Assembly: GCA_003550305.1 (NCBI GenBank) | Contig: QKYT01000264.1 | Coordinates: 54,824-118,823 of the forward strand | From: Glomus cerebriforme | Lineage: Eukaryota > Glomeromycota > Glomeromycetes > Glomerales > Glomeraceae | Reading direction: 5' to 3' | Length of the DNA: 64,000 nt | In this document: piece by piece, positions 23,023-35,100 of the stretch | How the letters are laid out: the number at the start of each line of letters is the position of its first letter | Numbering within the stretch: position 1 is the stretch's first letter | Made by a program: the position numbers and the translations under genes | Notes under the pieces: model-generated | The model's database searches: none | What the model was told of the DNA's origin: nothing | What the model saw: only the letters and a program-made list of their open reading frames with translations

Positions 23023-25955
23023 AATTTTGTTTTAAAATATATTCTTTAAGCTATTAAAGAATAATAAAAATCTTATATAAGTACGTCGGAAAAAATAACT
23101 TTAAAAATTATTTATGAAAAAATAATATAGTAATAAGATAAATCAAATTTTTGTTAATAAGTAGAATAACTTTATATGTGTTATAACATCTATGTTTAAA
23201 AACTTCGCTTCAATGCAAAATAATATAGTATTCAATAATTCAATTCGATTTATTATTATGACGAATTATGGGATAAAATAATTGATAAAAACGGCTTAAA
23301 ACGAGTCGAAATGTCAATTTCATATGTAGTATATAAAGATAGTGTTCATAATATATAAATACATAAGACAATCAATTAATAAGAAAATGTGAGAAATAAA
23401 AAAAAAAATAAGAGCCTCATTCATATTAGGGATAAAACGTTTAACATTCTATCCTTCAAATTCTATAATAAGACGATTGATTTACGAAATGAAATTTGCG
23501 ATATGAAATCAATGAAAAACCATGTAGATCTTCCCTTTTTTAGACAATTTTTGATAATGCAAGTCAGAATTTTTTATTAATCATTATAGTATCTGACTGA
23601 CACTATAATAATTCCGGCCCTGAAAAAATGCGTACGGCTAAGTAAAATTCGGTTGAACCCCCATATATATATTTCTGAGTTCTATGAAACCTCAAATCAC
23701 AAGAATTTCGTACAATAATTATTAATAAGATAGATGAAAGAAATCTATACCTAATTAACCATTATATGCTGAATTCTTACACGCTCTAAGGAAATTATTT
23801 GCGGGGTAATTAGCTATTCGGCCTAACTGATAATAATAAAATTACTTGTCTTTATTATGTATGACATATATAGTAATATATCTCTAAAATCGGAAATAAG
23901 ATCCTATTGATGATAATAGATCCGATTGATTATGATCAATAATACTATCGTTAAGAAATGACTATAATTTTCAGCTGATTTATATAAATTGTTTCAGAAT
24001 TTTCCGTAAGAGGTATAAAAAAAATCACCTATTTATATCTACTATATGTCCGAAAATTTCTATGATGCCGAAAGTGGTCGGTCATAAAGCATTTAAAGCA
24101 TTTTCACTGAATTTTCACGAGATTATTATATAAACATTATATTAAATTTCTTTTTCTGAAAATCCCTTCATAAAAAAAAGATAACAAGAATTCCTATGAG
24201 CAATGAATAGAATTAAACAAGTGAGACTTTCGAGAAATTATTGCTTTTTGAACATTTATTTCATTTTTATAATACTGTATATATGAAAAGTTACACGTAA
24301 GAAACTACAATTTTATTACTTTTATTCTTGCTATTATTAATTAAAGTAATTTATTTCATTGGGATAAACAGTGTTAATTTTGAAAATTTCACGATTTAAG
24401 GGTTTATTTCTTTTTTTTTTTTTGTATATCATATGACGTTTGCGTAATATTAAAATAAATAAAGATGAGGTATAAGTCATATCATCATATAGAATTGGTC
24501 AAAATTTTCAAAATTTAAGTGTATTATATTATTACATTATTTTATCTTGATGAATAGAAATAGAATGTTAAAAATCTATGCACCCGATGAATGCATTTTG
24601 TGTTACATTTAAATTTCAAATTTTTTTGTGAACAAGCCAAATACTGTACATTATTTACAAAATACTGTACAAAGAAAAAAGGAGTTAAAATAGTAAGAAT
24701 TCTTAGAACATATTATTATTCTGCTTCGCATGATCATCAACTGTGTACATTTGAAAATATACATAAAATAAAACTTCAAAAATCATATGTTTCTTGGTAT
24801 TTTTTTTTTTATTTTTTTTTTAGAAGGGATCTCTATACCATCATATTTTATTGTAAAGCCCCAGAAGATTCAAAATATATTTTATGCTAGGAACTACATA
24901 ATTAATAAAAGGTATTCCCGTTCACGTGATAAACCCATTATTATATGTATTATTTTATAATTTCACAATTAATCGAATTACGCTTTTAAAAAGATAATTC
25001 TTGAACGAATATTTTAAAAATTTATGTAGTAACTTTTTTTTTTTATTCCGATATCAAATCGTAGAGATAACAATAGTTGATAGATAACCTTTGCATGTTA
25101 TGAGTGCCAATCCAAATCAAACATTTCTGCAAGTTTCATGTTTCACAGACATAAATATCTACTTTAATAAGTTATGCTATGGCTAGCGGCTTAAACAATA
25201 AAGCATGGTACATTACCTGTTACTTCAGATGCATGTATTCATAATCAATCAGATCTCTAATAAATTTATATGTTTTTTCATTTATATGCAAAAAAGCGGT
25301 TTGGCAAGGTTGTTATTTCCGAATTTGGAATTTAGAAATACAGTAGTACGAATTTTCAGAAATACATCTAAAGCTTCGATATGACGGATAAGCACTTTTC
25401 GTTTTTGTTCTTAAACTTCCACATTTTTCGTAATATCGATATGTAATAAAATTTTGACAAATAACTTGCACTTTTAATTACGTACACCACATGATTTTAA
25501 TGGGGCGAAAATCTTTATAAATCATCTCCAGAGGAAGATGAATATCAATACCGCATTTTCCATCCAATGCGGAAATCAACAGAGAAATTTTCCATTTGGA
25601 TTGTTAAAATCACATTTTATAATTTAAAAAAAGAAATGTTATTTCTTAATCACTATTTACACATAATAATTCAAATAAATACTCTTGATACTATTTATTA
25701 TCTTTACAATTTACTTTAAACTCCATTTTTTTTTGACCTTTCATACTTTTAAAATTATATTCTTTATCAATGTGTTCAGATATATACTTTATTACATGCA
25801 TCTGATAGTTTGTTGGAGTTTATCACCAATTTCCACTTATTTTTGACCGGTCCTATAATTCTTTTTTTTTTTTTTTATTATCGATCATTTTATTTTGTGA
25901 TAATAAATTTTACAATTAATAGACTGATTAATATCATATCCTATTTCGGGGGTGT
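23023..25955. other. Long gene-poor stretch
   Basis: No gene is supported. Open frames at 23389-23580 (63 codons, Lys-rich start) and 24591-24890 (99 codons, with TACTGTACA words and a Phe run from a T tract) have no paralogue or domain and are likely chance. The rest is AT-rich spacer. Confidence 0.5.
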
Positions 25956-25959
25956 CTAA

Positions 25960-26060
25960 AGCCAGATTCGATACCGTAATTTTTGGCCGGCATTACAGCA
26001 TTAAGAAATTTACTATGTGACAAATAATAAGTGGCAAATAGGATTTTCATATCTAAGTTC
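25960..26060. repeat. Dispersed repeat fragment
   Basis: CGTAATTTTTGGCCGGCATT at about 25975 matches the word family of the inverted repeat at 10320-10680. Directly after it, TAAGAAATTTACTATGTGAC followed by AAATAATAA (26003-26031) matches 18368-18396 with few changes. Two repeat fragments therefore abut here. Confidence 0.5.
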
Positions 26061-27030
26061 TCATAGTAAAAAGAGGTGTGATGCGGGGTGACAAATTATA
26101 TAGTGTTTCCACGTGATCGAAATCGGCTTTCTATTTCGTCGAACAACCAGGTAATTAAAACCACCTTTTTTTCTTCAACGATTGAGAACGATCAATCATC
26201 CCTTTATTTTATTTATAATTCTTTTTTGGAGCATCATGACTGACATAACATCATTATTCAATCATATTAAGGGAAATTCTTTGAGAAAACAAATCAATTC
26301 TATGAATCCATGACAATAGTACATTTATGTAGCACGTATGGCATAGGGTTATTCATTTGTTAATAATTATTATTTTATAGAACTATAATATTGTAACTCT
26401 CCTTACGCAAAAAAATGTGGGTTTAATCACTTTATAAACTTCATAAACTTACGAATTAATTGCCAAAAAATTGTTTACAATTTTAAGACATATACCGTAA
26501 TTTTTATTAATCACATTGACAATACGATCATAATGATATACTGTATATAATCATTTTATTGTATTATCATTTATCTGTTATAGATTTATTGTTCTTTTAT
26601 AATCTTTTATAAATTTTTTTTTTTTTTTACGACATACTGTATGATAATTTCTATACATTTCTTGAAGCTAGCAATTTGGGTTGTACTATCTTAGAAATCG
26701 CGTGAATTTAATAACTTGGTGATGTGTGCTATAACCTTTTTTCATTATCTTTCACATATTTAGTATTCATATTTACAATTATACATAAAAGTAAAATACT
26801 CATATATTATCTAGAAAAAAAGCTTATATTATTATTGATTTGACCAGTGTTCGGAAATGACCTAGTCATTTGATCATTTAAAGGATTTGCCTAATCAATT
26901 ATCATTATTCATAAAGCTACGCTGATGGAGTATAGAATCAATAATTTTTCACATCATGGATTTAAAAAATCATTAAATTTTTATGTAAATTCGAAGGTAT
27001 AATAAAAAAGTTATTTTTATTTCTTCATAT
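26061..27030. other. Intergenic, nothing recognised
   Basis: AT-rich spacer with several ATACTGTAT-type words (about 26539, 26635). No coding sequence is supported. Confidence 0.45.
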
Positions 27031-27129
27031 TCAGTATTATTAGAAGGTTCATAAAAGAACTGTTCGGCTGTTGTTGCTTGAAAATTAGTAAATCCGTAAA
27101 GTGGGAATAGGAGCAATTGGAGTTGCTTG

Positions 27130-27480
27130 TGCCAAGTAATTCTACCGTTTGTTGAGTATGTTGAGTAGCTAATTATTTTTTATAATTATTTTTTTGAAGA
27201 CATGATATTCAATTAATGGTAAAATGATAGAAGAATGAAGAGAGATCACTCATGATCGTAAAGTTCGCGCAACATCTGATTTTGATTGGCTTATTTCTTA
27301 TCATGTGATTCTAATCTTCTTTATGATATATCCCATCATTCAAATTTTCGTGAATATGATGAAAACAAACGTGATAATACAGTATTAAACATTTGCTATT
27401 ATGAATTTGTTGTCATATTGTTCCAATCCGGATTGTTCTGAGTTTCATCGATGGATATTGTACCGCGAACAACTAAAAAA
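27130..27480 (+). pseudogene. Weak unidentified coding remnant
   Basis: Plus-strand pieces VRATSDFDWLISYHV (about 27268-27312), HHSNFREYDENKRDNTVLNI (about 27333-27395) and CYYEFVVILFQSGLF (about 27393-27440) look protein-like but sit in different frames with stops. The family is not recognised. The call rests only on amino-acid composition. Confidence 0.25.
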
Positions 27481-27699
27481 CTTTAAAATTCTGTAGTGAT
27501 AATAAATTTAAAGTTATTCCATTATCTGATTAACGCTCTTTAATTTTTCAAAGTCTATAATTAAATTTTGATGTAATAATTTATTTTTGATTTCGAATTA
27601 TGATAAATAATAAATATATTAAACTACTTAAAACTATTTAATATTGGAATGATTCATATCTATTAATACTTATATATTGGTATTATTCAACTAAAAATA

Positions 27700-28320
27700 T
27701 TTTTGAAATCAGTGTATCATGCTCAAGATGTTTGTGACAAGTTAATATACAAAAAAAATTCTAGCTATTTGAACGATAAATTATTTTTTAAGGAAACAGC
27801 AAAGATACGGTTTGTTATCATTCCACCATTTTCTATACATATGGTGGGACTAATACAAATACCTAATCCTAAATATACAGGAAAAGCACCTCTATTTGAG
27901 ATTTGCATACCTATTTAAAGTAGAAATTAAATTTTTTGATGAGAAGGAATTTAGTTTTTTGAGCAAATTTGTAGAACTTGAGGAACTTCATTTAGGAACC
28001 GTTGAAGCATCATGATCAAAATAAAGTAATTGTACAGTCCATACTGTACCTAATTAATGAACCTAATGGTTAATATGCAGTCACTGCATATTAAGAAACT
28101 GTTTCCCCTATACATGTATATATATTTTGTAATGTTAGTTGAAACACTTGTACAACATATGGATGTTTGGAATTTTCATCGAAAAGAAAAAAGTATCGAT
28201 CGATTTTTACACAGAAAAATGACAAGGAATCAACTACACTTACTACACTTTAAAATTAAGGTTATCTTTCCTTGTTGCATAATTCATCACAGGAAGTCAA
28301 CAATCAGTTGAAAACATTCT
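27700..28320 (+). pseudogene. Unidentified decayed coding sequence
   Basis: Frame pieces: QDVCDKLIYKKNSSYLNDKL and IQIPNPKYTGKAPLFEICIP (27703-27918); after the stop, KVEIKFFDEKEFSFLSKFVE followed by LEELHLGTVEAS (27918-28015), reminiscent of a leucine-rich-repeat segment; and LVETLVQHMDVWNFHRKEKS (about 28130-28200). The order and composition suggest one broken gene of the F-box/LRR sort, but the evidence is thin. Confidence 0.3.
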
Positions 28321-28359
28321 ATGTCCTTCATACACAAAGACAGAGTGATGAAAGCCCCG

Positions 28360-29679
28360 AAAATAATGGCTTGGGTGGCTCATGCATAGATTACTAAGAT
28401 AGTGTAACAATACACTTCAAACAAATTTTAAACCTTATTTTCTTTTTTTTTTTTTTTGAGAATGTTCTATCGTAAAATTTGGACGTGCTTCTAAAGTAAG
28501 TTTTGTAATTGTGTTTTTTGAGTTCCTTAATATCCTTTTTTCTTCTCTTTCTATTTTTTTAGGAATGTTTTACTGTGAAATTCAAGAGAGCTGCTCGAGT
28601 AAGTTTCGTAATGGGGTTTCTTTTTTTCTTTTCTTTTTTTTTTTATCTATTAAATATTTTTTTTTGTTAATTACGTTCCTTTTCTCTCTTCAAAAGGCGT
28701 TGTGTTTATTATGAACTACCTACATTAGTTTTTAAAAATTTTAAGGTATTCTATTGCGAAATTTAAAAAGGTTTCAGTTCTTTTTAATAAATTAATTTTT
28801 TCTTTTCTATTTTTTTTTAGGAATATTCAATGGTTTTGGGATTTTCTTTTCTTTCTTTTTTTTTGTTTGAATGATAGTATTTAAATAATTATTAGTATAG
28901 ATTTTAACAATTTTTTCGACAAAAAATCCAATTCGTATGAGCGATCATGAACTTAAATAATTGATTTTTTTTGGTCTTGGGAAATTTCTTTTAATAAATA
29001 ATATTTATATAAATCTAGCATATTAGTATAGATTTTATTTTCAAATAAATTTTTTTTTATTTTTTTTCTCCAAAAATCCAAATTTTTTGATTTCGTCAGT
29101 ATAATGTCTCTCTGAGTTGGTATTACGAGCCTAGGTGCGTAGGAGGATAATTATACTCATTTTTTTTCTTTATTAGCGGTAAAAAAAGAAATTTTGAATC
29201 AGAAAATTTAACTACACTATTAGAACTAGTAGTTGTTTCAATTTAACTGATCTTATTAATTTTTTTATTAAATAAAAATAATCTACTTTTTCATTAATTT
29301 GAATTCCTGTTTATACTCGCTGTAATATTTAATCAGAATTAAAAAGTAATATTAAAATCCGGAGTGAGGTATCAAAAAACCAACGTGAATGAAGCCAGTT
29401 CTGAGCTGTTTTCTTTAAAAAAAAAGAGTAAAACAATTAGTAAAATTGTCTAAGAATTTACAAACCGAATAATTCTACCTCAATATCTCCCAAAAATCTT
29501 TTACCTTTTCAGAACTGGAGAATTAAAAGAAGTACGAAATTAGCATGGATAAAACAAATAAGAAACGAAGAATAAAGAAAACAAGAAATGAAATAGAAGG
29601 ATAAAAAAATACCTTGTTACACTATCTTGGATAGAATGTATCATATGACAGCGAAATTTACAAAGAAAGCCATTATTTT
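28360..29679. mobile_element. 1.3-kb segment bounded by an imperfect inverted repeat
   Basis: Left end: AAAATAATGGCTT (28360-28372) and AAGATAGTGTAACA (28396-28409). Right end: the complements TGTTACACTATCTT (29615-29628) and AAGCCATTATTTT (29667-29679). The two matched words occur in mirrored order at each end (gap 23 on the left, 38 on the right), as expected for decayed terminal inverted repeats. The interior contains the exon-like tandem array at 28460-28845 and T-rich DNA with no intact ORF. The class is unknown. Confidence 0.5.
28460..28845 (+). repeat. Tandem array of exon-like units with splice-site flanks
   Basis: Four units can be aligned. Each begins after a long pyrimidine tract. 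Unit 1 (28460-28495) reads ECSIVKFGRASK and is followed by GTAAGTTT. Unit 2 (28563-28598) follows TTTTTTTAG, reads ECFTVKFKRAAR and is followed by GTAAGTTT. Unit 3 (about 28745-28777) reads RYSIAKFKKVS. Unit 4 (28821 on) follows TTTTTTTTAG and reads EYSMVLG. Units 1 and 2 are exactly 36 bases and phase 0, so they could be spliced in or skipped without a frame change. Unit 1 has lost the AG of its acceptor (GA instead of AG). No complete gene containing them is visible. Confidence 0.5.
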
Positions 29680-30525
29680 TGGCAATTTTTCACCATATGG
29701 CATTATGTAATTGCAATATGATCGGAAGATCAAAGAATATGAGCCCTTTATGGAATAAACATGGAACACAAAAACGGGTTAACTAAGGTTTACGTAATTT
29801 AATTTATTTTTAAAATGAATTATTTTATGCGATTGGTCAAAAATATCAATTCTAAGAATAATTTGTACTTTTTAATATATGCATTGCTGGTAATTAATCA
29901 CCAGATATACAAAATTTAAAATTAATAAAATGATTTAGCAAGAGTTTCGAGTCACCTACTTTAGAATATTCTTTAAACATCATACGTTATAATACTGTTT
30001 ACCTTTCAAATCTTGTATTTCATAAACTCTTATGCGTGAATTGTGCGTGGAATTTGTTGGAAAATCAATTTTCGCGTGAAATTTCTATTTATTATTTTAT
30101 TTACCCCTTGATTGACCACTCCGACTCAGAATGAAGAATGAAGTTTGATACTCATTTAGATTATCATTTTTCATTTCTCTGTATTTTTTAAGAATAATTA
30201 ATGATCTCTTATCCGAAAGGTGCCCAGATTGTACAGTACACATTCAAAAAATTTTCTTTTTTATGCAGAATATATACACCCGAATAAAGATTTTTTATAG
30301 AACAAAAAAATCTTTTCATTGTTTAAATAGTTATATGTTACACATATCATATTTTTGTGAGAAATAAATATTTATATAAAAACCTAGGAAAAATTTTTTA
30401 CTAACCGGTATAATTTGATTATTCCTTTATTCCTTTAATTTTTAGGCAATAAGCAGATTATCAAAAATAATAAAAATAATAATACTAAACAAATAATAAA
30501 AAAATAAATTATTTCCATTATAACA
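29680..30525. other. Intergenic; upstream of small-protein gene B
   Basis: No gene is seen. Just before member B, TTCCTTTAATTTTTAG at 30430-30445 looks like a 3' splice site, so the transcript of B may have an intron in its 5' untranslated region. Confidence 0.4.
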
Positions 30526-30813
30526 ATGCCACAAAGAAAACATAAACCAAGAAAACGCAGAACATTAAGAACGTTACAATTTACGAATATCGCAAATAAT
30601 GTAAATAACGTAAACCATAACCGCACTTTACGAATTCGTTCGATAAATAATTCTCATATCGTCGACCGAATCGCTCGAATTACCTTACCACAAATTACAA
30701 CAAGTTCATTCGAAAATGATTTCTTTAACGGAATAAGTTTTTCTGATAAAGAAAATCTCAAAATTGTAAGTAGTTCGCTAGAAAATGATATTTTTAACGG
30801 AATAAGTTTTTAG
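30526..30813 (+). CDS. Small basic protein, family member B, with duplicated core
   Basis: Codes for 95 residues starting MPQRKHKPRKRRTLRTLQ, a strong basic cluster that could be a nuclear localisation signal. An Asn/Ala-rich stretch IANNVNNVNHN follows, then the family core HIVDRIARITLPQITTSSFE and NDFFNGISF. Unlike its paralogues it then repeats the last part (SSSLENDIFNGISF) and stops, so the core C-terminus is duplicated in tandem. It ends about 1.4 kb upstream of the DDX60-like gene at 32196, on the same strand. No signal peptide or membrane segment. Function unknown; the conserved core, shared with proteins at 22804, 44786 and 48873, is the main evidence that it is a real gene. Confidence 0.7.
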   Translation: MPQRKHKPRKRRTLRTLQFTNIANNVNNVNHNRTLRIRSINNSHIVDRIARITLPQITTSSFENDFFNGISFSDKENLKIVSSSLENDIFNGISF

Positions 30814-32046
30814 TTTTTATGATTCAAATCTTTAATTTTTACCACTGAATTTTACATGTATTTTTACATTTTATTACGATAATAATTAAATTAGATTTTT
30901 TTTTATAGTTCAATAAGATATTAATAATTGATGATTTTAAGATTTATTATGTATTTTATAAGATTTATTAAAATTCCTGTAGTAAGGAAGCAATTTATTT
31001 AATATGAATATAATTATAATAAAAAAGTTGAGCGTTACATATTTCGATATATATTATTAATGTTCTCGACCTAACAGATAATATTCCGATAAGAGTAATG
31101 AAACGAAAGAATTTGTAATAACACGACTTATTTGGTATTTACCCCGGATTTCTTTCTGCAATTGCCATAATGGTCCTTTTGTAATAGGATTTAGTATGAG
31201 AGAACATTCTGTATTAAATATCTATTATGAATGTGTGCAATCGGTCACATTAATCTAAAACGCGTAATTAACAATGTAATAATTTTAAATTTGGTAATTT
31301 ATTTGTAAATACAGTATAAGATTAGACTGACTGTTATTACTAACCTAATACAGAACTCATAAAATAGTAAGAACACTAATACGGAATGTAATCAAAATGG
31401 GGGAAGTGGATTTATAATAATCGACAACCAACCAAATTTATGCATCATTAGTAATTCTTATGCACCCAAAAAAAAAAAATAAAGAATTTTTATATGTAAT
31501 TTCAATTGAGTTCATTGGATTAAGAGTAAAATTGCAGATCATATTAAAAATTACGTGAAATTCAGATGTAAATTACTAGCGCAATAAATCATGCATACAT
31601 ATACATGCAAACCTTTGACAACTGAGACTTGGTTTTGATTTTAGTTTTGATAGGTACGAAAATCAAATGACAAATTTTATTATGCTATTTATACAAGATC
31701 CTTTTAATAAATATTTATAAACGTGCTTTTATCTATTAATCTCTTATTCACAATGTCTCATTAAGCTTCGTGCTCATTTTTCAAAATGTAATAATGCATA
31801 CACTAACTAAAATTGGATGAATTTTGTAAATCATTACATAACGTGATGCAAAATGGCTTACATTGCAGAATAGTGTTGCATATGTCAAAAATATTATTTT
31901 GTTAGATATATATACTTTTATGGTTAAATAGCTGTCATTTATGATATTGTTTTTAATAAGGAAGAAAATTCTTGATGTAAACCTGTTTTAAAACAAGTGC
32001 CTTATCGAATTATCGATTTTCTTTTTTTATTCCATTTTTATTTTTT

Positions 32047-32126
<80 letters not shown>

Positions 32127-32195
32127 TAAAATGCAAATCGAATTCTACACATTTTTTTTAAAAAAAAATAATTATCGTTGTAAAATTCACTCATA
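30814..32195. other. Spacer upstream of DDX60-like gene 1, with a long T tract
   Basis: No gene is seen. From about 32050 to 32125 lies a run of about 75 T with a single A interruption, ending about 70 bases before the ATG of the helicase gene. Such a tract may exclude nucleosomes at the promoter (inference) or may be a retroelement tail. Confidence 0.5.
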
Positions 32196-35100
32196 ATGAA
32201 TGAAAATGATTATGAAGCTGAATGTTGGTTAAGTGAATGGTACAGCAAATGTCGTAATAAATATATTGACCTTGTCGGTGATTTTGGAGGTAATAACAAC
32301 GTGGTTTGTGAAATAATTAGTATTAATTTTGATTCAAATTTTAAAATACAATTAACATTAATTTATCTAATAAAATTATAGGTAGCGAATTATTCGTAAT
32401 AGATGGGGATAGTTTACTTTTTAAGTTTCTTTATGATCCTGAAACAGATTTTCTTGATTTTGGTCAATCTATTAGTGGAGGACAATTTTTAGCTCTGACT
32501 TTTTTGGTCGAAAATTTTCTTAAAAAACTTAAAGATCGTGAATGCGGTTTTCATATCGCTTTCTTTGATGTTCATAAATCTATATGGAATAACCGACCAA
32601 AATTACGAATTGCCAGAGAAATTATTATTAATCACTTAAAATTTAATACTAATATTCAAGTCTTTGAATTTAAGAATTGGTGGACTAAAGAATGGAGAGA
32701 ATATCTAGATGATAGACAACCCTTATTTATTTTAACTGGTGATGGCTCAACAGAACATTCAATTGATGATTCATCAACTTCTGGAATTGCAACAAAAAAT
32801 TCACTGAGTCTGGCTACTATCTCGTTACAAGCATTTATATTCTCTTCACTTCATTTAGATATGCCTGTCGCACTTTTACCTGGGATGGAATTTAGAGATT
32901 CACGTTCGTACGCTTTTGTATGTGAAAGAGGTGGTAATGTTGATCTAGAAACTCAAAACAAATCGGATGTTATTAAAAAATTGGCTATAAAAGCATTTAA
33001 AAAATACGATGAAAAATCAATGTGGTTCAAAAATTTCAAATTAACATCATCGGGCAGGGATTTGCTAAGTTCTCAAAAATATTTGAATGTATGGAGAAAT
33101 GGTGGGAAAAGGATCGCTCTTATTATATTATCCTTGACAGGAGTTTTGTGTAATAATAATGATAAACCAGTATTTAAATATCTAGCAAAAATATTTTTGT
33201 TTCATATTATTCTCCTAGACTATCTTCCTTTAAAGTTAAGGACCGCGCCACCATTAAGCAAAGATTTTGATGAAAGTACAATTGAATTATTCCTGCAAGA
33301 TTTTTATATTTATTGTATTAAATTTTACATGGGCGGCACTCTTCCAAGTAATTTTCAAAATTTAAAGAATAACCTTTATGATTTAGTAGATACGAGACTT
33401 TTTGTATCCTTAATTCAATGTCGTTACGACGGTACGCTAAATTTTAACGTTCTTCCTGAGATCAAACAACAGTTTGATGCATATTGGAATCTATTAAACA
33501 AATTTTGTGAATGCAATGGACTTAATTCTTTAGACGTCGATAATGAAGAAATCTTTAGGGAGATTTTCAAAATTAAAATTGATCCAAAATCACGTTATTT
33601 AGAATATAACGGAAAAGCGAATCTTCTTCCTTTTGAATATGAATTTTTTGAAGAGTATCTTGGAGATATGCATTTAGAACTTCCTGAAAATTCAAATGTA
33701 GAAATTGACGCGGGTCATTATGGATTAATTGGAGATGTTTATTATGATGATAATACACATTGGCACTCTACAAAACCGATCAAAGACGCAAATAAATCAG
33801 ATTATTATTATAACAAACATAAAACCTCTTGGGAACGAAAAGATTATCAAAAGTATGTGAGATTTCTAGAAAGATATGCGGCTTCATTAAATGGCACACA
33901 AGGATATTATACACAAGATATAATTGTTGACAAGTCAGCTAAAAAATCACCAGTTAAGGAATCTGCTGGTGCAATAAGGACAAGAGAGAAAATCGAACAA
34001 GAGAAATTACAAAAATCCCTAGATACCTCTGAGCGGAATCTTAACAATGTTTTGAAAGAAATTTCGAAAGATAAAAATATAATAAATCAAATTAAATTTT
34101 TGGATAACAAACTTGAAAAAAAAGACAAAATTGAACATCCATTTACTAAGTTTAGAGGACAATTCAAAAAGTTGGAACTCTTGTTGGAGCTTTGGGCCAA
34201 ACATTGTAAAACATCTAGCATGAAAAGTGACTGGATAATTCCTATAGACATATTGCATCAAGTGTTTTATATTGTGCAGAATTTTTCAAAATATTTGGAT
34301 GATGAGAGGAAGAGAAACTTAATTGAGGTTTTAAATAGACTTGATTTTATCAATTGTAAAAACCGTCTGGAAAACATTGATACAGTTTTAAATAAAAATC
34401 TTCCGTCGTTTAGTTTTAATTTACCTGAAAATTCTATTGATTTATCTATTGAAATATCTGACGCAAGATTTCAAATGTTATATGCGGGTCATTTAATGGA
34501 CCGAAATACAAATTCTGTAAAAGATCGAAGAGTCCCATTTAAGCCAGGTAATTTTTTTTATTAAAAAAAATTTCTCTTGATGTAAAATATTTTGATTAAT
34601 AAAATGTACTATTTTATTAGATGAATGGCAAGTCAAAGTATTAGATTTAATCGATAGAAACGAATCCGCATTAATTTGCTGTCCAACTTCTTCGGGAAAA
34701 ACTTTCATTTCATTCTATGCGATGGAAAAAGTTCTTCGGGAAAGTGATGATGGAATTTTGGTATATGTTGCTCCTACCAAAGCTTTGGTTAATCAAGTAA
34801 CAGCTGAAATTTATGGTCGTTTTCAAAAAAAATATAAATACGGTAATAAAACAACTTGGGGTATATATACTCGAGAATATCGTGAAAATCATGATAGATG
34901 TCAAATTCTTGTAACAGTCCCGCAAATGCTTGAAATATTAGTTTTATCTCCGCAACGTGCATCGTGGGCTAGAAATATAAAAAGGATCATTTTTGATGAG
35001 GTAAAAGATTATTCCCACAATTTTTTTTTATTGAAATTAAATAATTTAATTTAATATCTTAAAAAGGTTCACATGATCGGATTAGACGGGGGAGAATATT

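Noticed and set aside
23389..23580. 63-codon Lys-rich frame downstream of small-family member A
   Set aside because: Basic start but no IDRIARI or FFNGISF core and no other support.
24591..24890. 99-codon plus-strand frame
   Set aside because: No recognisable features; it includes a T-tract-derived Phe run and lacks paralogues in the window.
30435..30626. 63-codon antisense frame over the start of small-family member B
   Set aside because: Hydrophobic shadow of an Asn/Arg-rich coding strand; the plus strand is supported by three paralogues.
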